DNA of 64,000 nucleotides from Nipponacmea schrenckii (lineage: Eukaryota; Mollusca; Gastropoda; Lottiidae): contig CM060199.1 of assembly GCA_030562195.1 (NCBI GenBank), positions 39,204,338 through 39,268,337 on the forward strand, in the 5' to 3' direction. Of this stretch, positions 46,955-59,234 are shown one piece after another. The translations under genes and the position numbers were made by a program. The notes beneath the pieces were generated by a model. That model searched no databases, was not told the DNA's origin, and worked only from the letters and a program-made list of their open reading frames with translations. Every line of letters starts with the position of its first letter. Within the stretch, counting starts at the first letter, position 1.

Positions 46955-49900
46955 GTTATGGATAGACACTTCTATAATATTTATTACTTTCAACGTTTCA
47001 ATGTGGTTCTCACACTGTCATCAGGAATATAATGATACTTCTATAATATTTATTATTTTCAACGTTTCAATGTGGTTCTCACACTGTCATCAGGAATATA
47101 ATGATACTTCTATAATATTTATTATTTTCAACGTTTCAATGTGGTTCTCACACTGTCATCAGGAATGACACTTCTAGAATATTTATTACTTTCAACGTTT
47201 CAATGTGGTTCTCACACAGTCATCAGGAATATAATGATACTTCTAGAATATTTATTACTTTCAACGTTTCAATGTGGTTCTCACACTGTCATCAGCAATA
47301 TAATAATACTTCTAGAATATTTATGACTGTCAACGTTTCAATGTGGTTCTCACACTGTCATCAGGAATGACACTTCTAGAATATTTATTACTTTCAACAT
47401 TTTAATGTGGTTCTCACACAGTCATCAGCAATATAATAATACTTCTAGAATATTTATGACTGACAACGTTTCAATGTGGTTCTCACACTGTCATCAGGAA
47501 TATAATAATACTTCTATATTATTTATTATTTTCAATGTTTCAATGTGGTTCTCACACCGTCATCAGGAATATAATGATACTTCTATAATATTTATTATTT
47601 TCAACGTTTCAATGTGGTTCTCACACCGTCATCAGGAATATAATGATACATGTACTTCTATAATATTTATTATTTTCAACGTTTCAATGTGGTTCTCACA
47701 CTGTCATCAGGAATATAATGACACTTCTATAATATTTATTATTTTCAACGTTTCAATGTGGTTCTCACACTGTCATCAGGAATATAATGATACTTCTATA
47801 ATATTTATTTCTTTCAATATTTCAATGTGGTTGTCACACCGTCATCAGGAATATATTGACACTTCTATAATATTTATTATTTTCAACGTTTCAATGTGGT
47901 TCTCACACTGTCATCAGGAATATAATGATACTTCTATAATATTTATTACTTTCAATATTTCAATGTGGTTGTCACACCGTCATCAGGAATATAATGATAC
48001 TTCTATAATATTTATTACTTTCAATGTTTCAATGTGGTTCTCACACTATCATCAGAAATATAATGACACTTCTATAATATTTATTACTTTCAACGTTTCA
48101 ATGTGGTTCTCACACAGTCATCAGGAATATAATAATACTTCTAAAATATTTATTGCTTTCAACGTTTCAATGTGATTCTCACACCGTCATCAGGAATATA
48201 ATGATACTTCTAGAATATTTATTGCTTTCAACGTTTCAATGTGGTTCTCACACTGTCATCAGGAATATAATGATACTTCTAGAATATTTATTACTTTCAA
48301 CGTTTCAATGTGGTTCTCACACCGTCATCAGGAATATAATAATACTTAGAGAATATTTATTACTTTCAACGTTTCAATGTGGTTCTCACACAGTCATCAG
48401 GAATATAATAATACTTCTAAAATATTTATTGCTTTCAACTTTTCAATGTGATTCTCACACCGTCATCAGGAATATAATGATACTTCTAGAATATTTATTG
48501 CTTTCAACGTTTCAATGTGGTTCTCACACTGTCATCAGGAATATAATGACACTTCTATAATATTTATTATTTTCAACGTTTCAATGTGGTTCTCACACAG
48601 TCATCAGGACTATAATGATACTTCTATAATATTTATTTCTTTCAATATTTCAATGTGGTTGTCACACCGTCATCAGGAATATATTGACACTTCTATAATA
48701 TTTATTATTTTCAACGTTTCAATGTGGTTCTCACACTGTCATCAGGACTATAATGATACTTCTATAATATTTATTTCTTTCAATATTTCAATGTGGTTGT
48801 CACACCGTCATCAGGAATATAATGATACTTCTATAATATTTATTACTTTCAATGTTTCAATGTGGTTCTCACACTATCATCAGAAATATAATGACACTTC
48901 TATAATATTTATTATTTTCAACGTTTCAATGTGGTTCTCACACTGTCATCAGGACTATAATGATACTTCTATAATATTTATTTCTTTCAATATTTCAATG
49001 TGGTTGTCACACCGTCATCAGGAATATAATGATACTTCTATAATATTTATTACTTTCAATGTTTCAATGTGGTTCTCACACTATCATCAGAAATATATTG
49101 ACACTTCTATAATATTTATTATTTTCAACGTTTCACTGTGGTTCTCACACTGTCATCAGGACTATAATGATACTTCTATAATATTTATTTCTTTCAATAT
49201 TTCAATGTGGTTGTCACACCGTCATCAGGAATATAATGATACTTCTATAATATTTATTACTTTCAATGTTTCAATGTGGTTCTCACACTATCATCAGAAA
49301 TATAATGACACTTCTATAATATTTATTACTTTCAACGTTTCAATGTGGTTCTCACACAGTCATCAGGAATATAATAATACTTCTAAAATATTTATTGCTT
49401 TCAACTTTTCAATGTGGTTCTCACACCGTCATCAGGAATATAATGACACTTCTATAATATTTATTACTTTCAACGTTTCAATATGGTTCTCACACCGTCA
49501 TCAGGAATATAATGACACTTCTATAATATTTAAAACTTTCAACGTTTCAATGTGGTTCTCACACTGTCATCAGGAATATAATGACACTTCTATAATATTT
49601 AAAACTTTCAACGTTTCAATGTGGTTCTCACACTGTCATCAGGAATATAATAATACTTCTAGAATATTTAAAACTTTCAACTTTTCAATGTGGTTCTCAC
49701 ACTGTCATCAGGAATATAATGATACGTCTATAATATTTGTTACTTTCAACTTTTCAATGTGGTTCTCACACTGTCATCAGGAATATAATGATACGTCTAT
49801 AATATTTGTTACTTTCAACGTTTCAATGAGGTTCTCACACCGTCATCAGCAATATAATAATACTTCTAGAATATTTATTACTGTCCATGTTTCAATGTGG

Positions 49901-50825
49901 TTCTCACACAGTCATCAGGAATATAATAATACTTCTAGAATATTTAAAACTTTCAACGTTTCAATGTGGTTCTCACACAGTCATCAGGAATATAATGACA
50001 CTTCTATAATATTTATTACTTTCAACGTTTTAATGTGGTTGTCACACCGTCATCAGGAATATAATGATACTTCTATAATATTTATTACTTTCAACGTTTC
50101 AATGTGGTTCTCACATAGTCATCAGGAATATAATAATACTTTTATAATATTTATTAGTTTCAACGTTTTAATGTAGTTGTCACACCGTCATCAAGAATAT
50201 AATGATACTTCTATAATACTTATTATTTTCAAAGTTTCAATGTGGTTCTCACGCTGTCATCAGGAATATAATAATACTTCTAGAATATTTATTGCTTTCA
50301 ACTTTTCAATGTGGTTCTCACACTGTCATCAGGAATATAATGATACGTCTAAATATTTGTTACTTTCAACGTTTCAATGTGGTTCTCCACCGTCATCAGC
50401 AATATAATAATACTTCTAAAATATTTATTACTGTCCATGTTTCAATGTGGTTCTCACACAGTCATCAGGAATATAATAATACTTCTAGAATATTTAAAAC
50501 TTTCAACGTTTCAATGTGGTTCTCACACAGTCATCAGGAATATAATGACACTTCTATAATATTTATTACTTTCAACGTTTTAATGTGGTTGTCACACCGT
50601 CATCAGGAATATAATGATACTTCTATAATATTTATTACTTTCAACGTTTCAATGTGGTTCTCACATAGTCATCAGGAATATAATGATACTTCTATAATAT
50701 TTATTATTTTCAACGTTTCAATGTGGTTCTCACACTGTCATCAGGAATATAATGATACTTCTAGAATATTTATTATTTTCAACGTTTCAATGTGGTTCTA
50801 ACATCGTCATCAGCAATATAATGGG
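46955..50825 (+). repeat. 69-bp tandem array, about 55 copies, with long in-frame open stretches
   Basis: The unit contains TTCAACGTTTCAATGTGGTT, CTCACACTGTCATCAGGAAT and an AT-rich part. Because 69 is 23 codons, the array leaves frames of 256, 553 and 169 codons (47405-48175, 48515-50176, 50292-50801) reading like NVSMWFSHCHQEYNDTSIIF per unit. Frame changes occur where unit length changes. There is no signal peptide, no splice context and no non-repeat coding flank, so I treat it as non-coding satellite. Confidence 0.95.
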
Positions 50826-50829
50826 TATA

Positions 50830-51530
50830 AACAAAAAGGAAGTAAATATATATAGATAACAATAAATACGTTGATAGTTTAAAAAAATGAACATACATGT
50901 ATCTCACGAACTACTTTGTTTCAGTTATGAGTTGTATAGAATAAACGATAGACATAAATATAACAATATGCCAGTTGGAATAACATTCAACTTGCTTTTA
51001 ACGGTGTATTTGGGAATTCTCTTGACAGGGGGGTAGATAGTCCGAATCGTTCTGAATCTTAACCTCGAATTCCATGTTGTTTTCTGGTATTGTGATATTT
51101 CTGTTTTATGATCTAATAAGATTTCTGCCAATGGAAAGCGAAATCCAAAAGCAATGTGACAACCTCTTTGGTTTTCGTTATTCCACAATAATTTGTCATC
51201 ACGAAACGAGTTCTACACGACACTCCTTGATTGGTTAAATAAAGTGTACTAAGAACTCGACTGTCTTAGAATACATGATAGATTATAATTGGTACGAAAA
51301 TATGAATTTAAAAATGAAATGCAATCTAAATTTGATTGACTATTATGTGACAGATGTCGACAAATGACGAGTTCATTGATGGATCTGAATTTTAAGATTT
51401 GACGATTGATAAGATTCCGACAAGCAATCCAAAAAAAAAAAAATGCGCTCACCCTTGTACTAATCAAAACACAAAAACCAAAGTCCAAATTAGGTTGAAC
51501 AAAATATTTTAACTTGGCTAAAATGATTCC
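50830..51530. other. Gene-free stretch
   Basis: No exon that can be supported; A run at 51430-51442. Minus-strand frames at 50925-51188 and 51249-51560 lack family resemblance and splice context. Confidence 0.35.
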
Positions 51531-53030
51531 TGGTTTATTTTTGGAATTACCTGGTGTCAAAACTGTACGACAGAATCTCTCTATAATCTAATAAAACACA
51601 AAACAAATTTATATTCCATTAAATTGAATAATTAAAGCATTTTTCAGCGAATACTAAGTATAATGATTACTATATTGATCTATTCTTAAGATAGGACACC
51701 TGGTACGTCCCGCTGATGAATATATACTATTATTGACCAAGTTTAAGTTAGAAGTGTTTTTCAATAATTACTTAGTTTAATAGATATATCATGTTATATA
51801 GAGATTCTATTCTTTAGTCATGATACCTGGTAAGTCTAACTGATGAATATATACTCTTATTGACCAAGTTTAAGTTAGAAGTGTTTTTCAATAATTACTT
51901 AGTTTAATAGATATACGCTCATATAGAGATTCTTTTCTTTATCCATGATACCTGGTAAGTCTAACTGATGAATATATACTCTTATTGACCAAGTTTTAGT
52001 TAGAAGTGTTTTTTAATAATAACTTAGTTTAATAGATATATCATGTTATATAGAGATTCTATTCTTTATCCATGATACCTGGTAAGTCTAACTGATGAAT
52101 ATATACTATTATTGACCAAGTTTAAGTTAGAAGTGTTTTTTAATAATAACTTAGTTTAATAGATATATACTCTTATTGACCAAGTTTTAGTTAGAAGTGT
52201 TTTTCAATAATTACTTAGTTTAATAGATATACGCTCATATAGAGATTCTATTCTTTAGTCATGATACCTGGTAAGTCTAACTGATGAATATATACTCTTA
52301 TTGACCAAGTTTAAGTTAGAAGTGTTTTTCAATAATAACTTAGTTTAATAGATATATCATGTTATATAGAGATTCTATTCTTTAGTCATGACACCTGGTA
52401 AATCTAACTGATGAATATATACTCTTATTGACCAAGTTTAAGTTAGAAGTGTTTTTCAATAATTACTTAGTTTAATAGATATATCATGTTATATAGAGAT
52501 TCTGTTCTTTAATCATGATACCTGGTAAGTCTAACTGATGAATATATACTCTTATTGACCAAGTTTAAGTTAGAAGTGTTTTTCAATAAATACTTAGTTT
52601 AATAGATATATCATGTTATATAGAGATTCTGTTCTTTAATCATGATACCTGGTAAGTCTAACTGATGAATATATACTCTTATTGACCAAGTTTAAGTTAG
52701 AAGTGTTTTTCAATAAATACTTAGTTTAATAGATATATCATGTTATATAGAGATTCTATTCTTTAGTCATGATACCTGGTAAGTCTAACTGATGAATATA
52801 TACTCTTATTGACCAAGTTTAAGTTAGAAGTGTTTTTCAATAATAACTTAGTTTAATAGATATATCATGTTATATAGAGATTCTATTCTTTAGTCATGAT
52901 ACCTGGTAAGTCTAACTGATGAATATATACTCTTATTGACCAAGTTTAAGTTAGAAGTGTTTTTCAATAATACCAAGTTTAATAGATATATCATGTTATA
53001 TAGAGATTCTTTCTTTAGTCAATGAACCAA
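51530..53030 (-). repeat. M1 core tandem array, about 127 bp x 10, minus orientation
   Basis: The unit contains ATACCTGGTAAGTCTAACTG, ATTGACCAAGTTTAAGTTAG and AGATATATCATGTTATATAG. It is the reverse complement of 26440-27010. Two units (near 52150-52230) are shortened. Each unit includes a consensus splice donor (CTG|GTAAGT) on the plus strand. Confidence 0.95.
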
Positions 53031-53394
53031 GTTTGTGACTGGAGAATTCTACTTCCTTTTAAAGAGGCAGATTTTCTTTAATTTGTAATGAGCACTAAGA
53101 AAGATTGTGTAGCTTATTACTATTTCATATACTTTTCATTCTTACCCAAAGTATAAGATTTGTTCGTGTCCGTGTTTTGGATAGTCCCCAGTGTGTAAGT
53201 AAATTATATTTATTCTAATCTTATATAAATTTCTGATGCATTCCACTCTATAAGAGTTTAAGTTTTAAGCCGTTGGAAAGTGAAGCCCTGGTGTATAGAT
53301 TCAAGAAGAAAAATTTAAAAAACAATCCTTAAGTTTTATTTGGGGTAGAGATCACATTAAATAACAGAACACATTCTGACTTCTGGGTATAAGG

Positions 53395-53590
53395 CCTATC
53401 ATTCACAACGTTTCAACAAATTACATTGTTATCATCATTTTATATGGTTTAATACTTCGGCCATTTGGTTTAATTGAACACAACGTCACAACAAATTAGC
53501 CTACATTGTCATCATCAGTTTATAACTATAAGGTATACTAGGCTACTCCTGAGTTTCACTGTCACACAATGTTTCAACAATTTACATTGT
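53395..53590 (+). repeat. Three diverged copies of the AACGTTTCAA element
   Basis: CACAACGTTTCAACAAATTA, CACAACGTCACAACAAATTA and CACACAATGTTTCAACAATT, each followed by CATTGT and a CATCAT motif. Confidence 0.6.
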
Positions 53591-53689
53591 CATTATTAGA
53601 TGAAATAGGAAATATATAAGAAGAAAGTATTTTAATCTTTGCATTGTTGAATTATCACGAACTGACGATGACAAAAGTAATATCAGGAG

Positions 53690-53965
53690 CCAGTGAGAAA
53701 GAAAGAAACAACTATATTTTACAAGAATCAACTTAGTTTCACAAGTCTGCTTGATCCTTTCTATCAACTGGTCCTTGGCCAAACCTCTTGGCATTTAAAT
53801 TTCCCGGATTATCCGTACCCATTTACAACTGGGTGGACTGGAATTGTGAGTGAAGATGACTTGTTCAAGGTCATCGGACTTTCACATTCTGGTCGAGACC
53901 AGAACTCATGTCCGACATTTTTAACGTATCCAAGCAAATGACGTCAAGACGTTAAGAACCAATAT
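53690..53965 (-). mobile_element. SINE family B copy
   Basis: The body contains ATCAACTGGTCCTTGGCCAA, matching 35875-36085. The head on the minus strand includes GAGTTCTGGTCTCGACC (B-box-like, near 53900). The AAAGAAACAACTATAT end matches that near 22725 and, reversed, 20555. Confidence 0.6.
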
Positions 53966-54033
53966 GGGTAGTCAGAATATTTCGTACTAAAAAGAATGTA
54001 ATTCAAAACGGCCATACCTTTATATTAAATAAC

Positions 54034-54178
54034 TCTTATTACTTCAGATCGTTACCGTAACACATTCGGCTATAAATGACACGTCTAGTTTATTTATTCT
54101 ATTCCCCGTACAACTACAGGCCAACTTAACATAAATAGGCCTACAATGAATGGAGTTTCACGCACTTCTGCACCTTAA
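54034..54178 (+). repeat. 145-bp perfect direct repeat, copy 1 (copy 2 at 54481-54625)
   Basis: TCTTATTACTTCAGATCGTT through TTCTGCACCTTAA is identical at both positions, separated by 302 bp. The right end of the repeat is the start (tail side) of a SINE A copy, which continues only after copy 2. This suggests a recent duplication plus insertion, not two independent elements. Confidence 0.9.
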
Positions 54179-54589
54179 AGGGGCACAATCTTGATTTTTA
54201 GGGGTTGTTTTGGGCCTTTGTTACATTTAAACAGTCCTCAGAAATACTCAAGCTCTAAGAAAATAGCAAAATACCTTGAAATATACCTAAAAAATTTCAC
54301 TTTTTATTTTTTTCCGTGCTGTACGCGGCTGGTCTTCAGTCAGTCTGAAAATTGTGTGTCCTGTTGACAAAATCTACAATTGTTATTACATGTACTTTCT
54401 TTTTGTTTTATCAGTGTGGGCCTGCGCAGTAGTCTATTTATAACTCTTTGATTTTCCAATATTGGCGGACGTTCATAATATCTTATTACTTCAGATCGTT
54501 ACCGTAACACATTCGGCTATAAATGACACGTCTAGTTTATTTATTCTATTCCCCGTACAACTACAGGCCAACTTAACATAAATAGGCCT

Positions 54590-54925
54590 ACAATGAATGG
54601 AGTTTCACGCACTTCTGCACCTTAAGGGCTAAAGACGACGGGCAATGCCATGCAAGGTGCTAATGGGGGAAATTTTACCAGGACAGCGGCATTAGCCTAC
54701 TTTTTTGCTATGTCCTACTATTGGAGATCTTTAACTTGCATAGCCTGTAGAACACGGGTCCTCGGTTTATTGTCCCATCCGAACGACTAGACACTCTGTT
54801 CATGTCAGACCCGCCGACCTGCATCACTGACAGGGGGAAACCAGGTTGATAAGTCCGTAAGGTCATCTTGATATTGAACCTAACTCATTGCGAGTCCATT
54901 GCGTTGCAGACAAAATTTAGAAAGA
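54590..54925 (-). mobile_element. SINE family A copy
   Basis: Body matches 232-575: CTTTAACTTGCATAGCCTGT, TTGTCCCATCCGAACGACTA and CGACCTGCATCACTGACAGG. The tRNA-like head is decayed. Confidence 0.6.
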
Positions 54926-54984
54926 ACCGTATAACCACAGGTTAAATAAACTGATGGTTGCAGCCACTTCGGCTCCCAGAGGCC

Positions 54985-55305
54985 AAGTTAAAGGGATTGT
55001 ATAAGGTGTATATGTGTATTAGGAACATTAATTAACACAATTTCAGTTATCTATCAGATGTCTATGGTTACTGCAATTCCACTAAAACTTAGAGTTTGAT
55101 GACGCCACTTAAGTCGCAAAATAGTCGCAAAATATGCTTATATCGTATAAGGCTTTCGCCATAAGCGACGTCATCAAACACTTAGTTTTAGTGGAATTGC
55201 AGGAACCATAGACATCTGAGAATGATGCCAAATGATGCTATCAATGTCCCTTATACACGTAACAATGTAGAAAACTTTTTACAATCCCATAAAGTTTCAC
55301 TTCAC
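54985..55305. mobile_element. Long foldback element (family M3), about 320 bp
   Basis: Outer arms AAAGGGATTGTATAAGG and, reversed, TATGGGATTGTAAAAAG. Inner arms CTATGGTTACTGCAATTCCA / TGGAATTGCAGGAACCATAG with CTAAAACTTAGAGTTTGATG / CATCAAACACTTAGTTTTAG. The arms meet in a short centre near 55130. Fragments occur at 19140-19260 and 22340-22430. No coding capacity. Confidence 0.7.
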
Positions 55306-55309
55306 TAAC

Positions 55310-55970
55310 AATTGTAGTATTTCCGCTCTATTGAAATCATGAGCATGTTTTCATGTCTATGTAAATAAGACACTTGGTTTTAATTTGTCAAAATCAATGC
55401 TGAAAGAAAAAGTGCCAAAAACCTTTCACTTTGATATCAATTGTATTTTATTTTAAAATCAAACGAGACAGAAAAACAATAGAAAAATATCCATTAAATT
55501 TTTCCAAATCTTTCCATTTTATGATAAATATTAGTTCAATTTATCTTCTAAATGTATTCGTTTTGCACATTGTCGTTAAAATAGAAGATTGGAAACTTCA
55601 AAGATATATATTTCGTAACACAAATTGAACGCATTATTGCTATACATTATTGTCATACCTAAATTGAGGATATTTGCAAAATGGAGAATGTCACGATTTT
55701 TAGAACGGATCCGGATATTAAAAAAATTAAGTAATCAACTTAATTCAATTCGAACACTTGATCTGGATCTAGTTGTTTGATACCTTGGAAACTGTAGACT
55801 TTCAACCCGTTTGGTTATCAACGTCAACGGGCACCCATCAAGTCTGCTGTTTGTTTGTTGTGCAGTCAGTAATTTTACGATTACCATTGAACATTCCCTT
55901 ATTCTATAATCTATGGTTTCTATCACAAAAATTTGCACATAAAGAGAATAAAATAATAAGTAGAAGGATA
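55310..55970. other. Gene-free stretch
   Basis: AT-rich. Short frames on both strands without support. Confidence 0.35.
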
Positions 55971-55974
55971 GATG

Positions 55975-56140
55975 AAATAATAATAATAATAATATTAAAC
56001 TCTTTATTTTACATGAGTTAGAATTAGGTCCAATACACGAGGACATGGTCCTGTCTCACATTCAGCCTATAGAGACAAACATAGACTCTTTATTTTACAT
56101 GGGTCAGAATTAGGTCCAATACACAAGGACATGGTCACTA
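55975..56140 (-). mobile_element. Single reversed copy of family 86 with (AAT)n edge
   Basis: AATAATAATAATATTAAACT then CTTTATTTTACATGAGTTAG, and about 1.5 units of the 86-bp sequence on the minus strand. The same edge appears at about 1105-1150. This shows that family 86 also exists as dispersed single copies. Confidence 0.65.
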
Positions 56141-56259
56141 GAATACTCACAGTTAGCAAGTACAGATAAATATACATGTACAATTCGTTTAAAAATGACA
56201 CAAGTACATGTGAATTAAATGCAGATTTCAACGAAATCGTATAAAAAGGACATATATAA

Positions 56260-56625
56260 GCACGTCGATCTTTACAAACAGAAAGAAGACTCACAGAAGA
56301 AAGAACAGATGAAATGATCACAGCAGGTCACTCTTTACAAACAGAAAGAAGACTCACCGAAGAAGCAGATGAAATGATAAGAGCAGAGTCCTCTTCAAAC
56401 GAAAGAAGACTCACAGAAGAAAGGACAGATGAAATGATAAGAGCAAGTCGCTCTTCACAAACAGAAAATAGACTCACAGAAGAAAGGACAGATGAAATGA
56501 TAAGAGCAAGTCGCTCTTCACAAACAGAAAATAGACTCACAGAAGAAAGGGCAGATGAAATGATAAGAGCAAGTCGCTCTTCACAAACAGAAAGAAGATA
56601 CCCACAGAATAAGAGCCTCAAATAA
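56260..56625 (+). repeat. 63-bp tandem array, about 5.5 copies, with an open frame
   Basis: The unit encodes 21 residues, such as RRLTEERTDEMIRASRSSQT, and an ATG at 56314 opens 103 codons to a stop at 56623. The frame is open from 56261. The peptide is very charged. No signal peptide, no acceptor and no non-repeat coding part, so translation is doubtful. Confidence 0.85.
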
Positions 56626-56629
56626 CAAG

Positions 56630-58045
56630 AACTTCACAGATAAAGAAATGAAGGAAGAATCTAGACAAAGAAGACGACACAGAAGAAGCCATAGAATCAA
56701 ACCACTCCTTACTAAACGTCTTCGATATGGATTATTTATTCTGAAGTAGATACCATACCTTCCAAAAAAGGTAGAAGGTAATTTATTCCACACTCAGCAT
56801 GGAGTCTACATTAACACATTGTTTAAATTGATAATTAGAAATTGGGTTTACGAGATGTTTATTTAACATCCTGCCAATGGGTTATTCTGGAGATTAATAA
56901 TCTAACGATTTCAGATCTTCTCTGTCCTTTTCCCGTCGTTTTCAAATATAAATAGATATTATAATTCTATCTGTAATTAATTACAAATTTAACATCAACC
57001 ACCTGCAGCGTCTTAGAATTACAATTGATTAATTAATTTCTGATCAAATTCCAGGTTCTGAATGAAACACCAAACTTAATTTCGCTTCATTTCATAAGCA
57101 ACAATTATTTCATTGATTAGCAGAATTCTTAAAGCGAAAAATTTCAATCGTTGATGCCAAAGATTGTTTTTTTCCCTTTGTTTTTATATAGAAACCATTT
57201 TATTACATGTAGGCTATATGAAAGGGATTAGCGAACAGAATTACGCCCATAGTACTCCTCTCCATACATTTCAATATATAATTTAGAAATGAATATGTGA
57301 AATATAGGTATATTTAGACCCAAATGTATATATAATAGTTTAAAAATTTCTAAGGAACTAGCTATGCTGCTTTCAAAGAGATACTAATGAAAATAATTCA
57401 GAATCGTTTCAAAAGGTGAGTAAAAGTATGAGAATTTTTAAAATTTTCCCCCGACTTTAGCTGAGAGTTAAATAAGATTTCTAAATCTATGAGTTTTCAT
57501 CCTTATCTTAACCTAATTCAAATTGTGTGTTTGGATCTTAGTACTGTTTGAAGGGAGTTTATTTATTTATCGTTTAAATTGGCAAATTAGGATTATTTAC
57601 ATCTACTAATTCAATCCACACGATATGTTTTATAACAGGACAATCACGTTGTCGGATAAAACACATATTGGCATTATAGAGATACACAATATAATATACG
57701 GAACGAACTCAAGTGAAGTCTACAGGGGCTAGAAAACAAATTTTAAATATTCCACAGGGATTGGGAATCTATTGTTAAAATCTCCGAGTATAAGTTATAC
57801 TAAACAATGCAGTTTATAGGCCAGCAGTAATGTATGTTTAATCAACGGTATTTTATTTACAGTTGTTAAATTTGCATTGTTAAATGTAGAACACGATATT
57901 GATCATCGCGATAATAATTTTGTCAGATAATTTGAAATGTATCAAATATTATAGAAGTCATAGCGGGAAAATTTGACTGGAATTTAAACAATAACTGCGA
58001 GATTTATTAATTAAATTTATCTTTACACTTCTGAAATGTATTATA
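56630..58045. other. Gene-free AT-rich stretch
   Basis: No exon, array or element can be supported. Confidence 0.35.
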
Positions 58046-58049
58046 TCTC

Positions 58050-58785
58050 ATATATCACAAGTGTAACTTGTGTTGAAACGTTATGTACCCATGTATTAAA
58101 AAAGTGTGTAACCTGTGTTGAAACGTTATGTACCCTGTTATTTAAGAAATGTGTAAATTGTGTTGAAATGTTATGTATCTTGTTATTTAAGAAGTGTGTA
58201 ACTTGTGTTGAAACGTTATGTATCTTGTTATTTAAGAAGTGTGTAACTTGTGTTGAAACGTTATGTACCCATGTATTAAAGAAGTGTGTAACATGTGTTG
58301 AAACGTTATTACCCTGTTATTATAGAAGTGAGTAACTTGTGTTGAAACGTTATGTACCCATGTATTAAAGAAGTATGTAACTTGTGTTGAAACGTTATTA
58401 CCCTGTTATTATAGAAGTGTGTAACTTGTATTGAAACGTTATGTATCCATGTATTAAAGAAGTATGTAACTTGTGTTGAAACGTTATTTACCCATGTATT
58501 AAAGAAGTATGTAACTTGTGTTGAAACGTTATTACCCTGTTATTATAGAAGTGTGTAACTTGTGTTGAAACGTTATGTACCCATGTATTAAAGAAGTGTG
58601 TAACTTGTGTTGAAACGTTATGTACCCTGTTATTAAAGAAGTGTGTAACTTGTGTTGAAACGTTATTACCCTGTTATTAAAGAAGTATGTAACTTGTGTT
58701 GAAACGTTATTACCCTGTTATTAAAAAAGTATGTAAGTTGTGATGAAATGTTATATATCCATTGATTAAAGAGGTGTGTTTTTAT
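58050..58785 (+). repeat. 43-bp tandem array, about 17 copies
   Basis: The unit is GTAACTTGTGTTGAAACGTT plus ATGTACCCATGTATTAAAGAAGT, with two alternating subtypes (CCCATGTATT and CCCTGTTATT). It contains TTGAAACGTT, the reverse complement of the AACGTTTCAA core of the 69-bp array. Confidence 0.95.
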
Positions 58786-58789
58786 CTCA

Positions 58790-59215
58790 TAATTATTATC
58801 TTGTGATATATGTGCTTCTCACTTTTAGATGTATTGTTCAAATCTTATGCCGTTTTGTCACACCTGAAACTTTTGATGAATAACTGTTATCATAGGTAAG
58901 AAAGGTTTCGTAGAAAATAGGCTACAAGCAAATATCCAGTAAATGAGGTTGAAACAGAGACTCAACCACCGTAAGCATTATATCAACTAACTCGATGGTC
59001 CTGGTTAAACCACTGTTTTTGGTGCTGAGCTTTGTTGTTGATTTAGCCCTGTTTTTGAATTCTATTTATCTTGAAAAGCTGATTGAAAATAAGAGATAAT
59101 TCCCAAAACTACTTCTGTGGTCAACAAATTGATCTCTCTGACAATTAGGTGCAAAAGAGTAGGACAAACCTTTTACATGGCGTGGGTGCTTTAGTGTTGA
59201 ATTTGTTTTGTTCGT
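58790..59215. other. Gene-free stretch between two arrays
   Basis: Nothing recognisable. Confidence 0.3.
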
Positions 59216-59234
59216 CAATTTCATGGGTTTCTAG

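Noticed and set aside
46953..50801. Long open frames of 553, 256, 169 and 135 codons
   Set aside because: All lie wholly inside the 69-bp array and begin and end where unit length changes. No flanking unique coding sequence.
53693..53941. Open frame at the SINE B copy
   Set aside because: It lies within a dispersed SINE whose other copies do not keep the frame.
58036..58335. 99-codon frame with repeated TCVETLCT motifs (cysteine-rich look)
   Set aside because: It is the 43-bp array read across a chance set of unit lengths, and neighbouring units break the frame.
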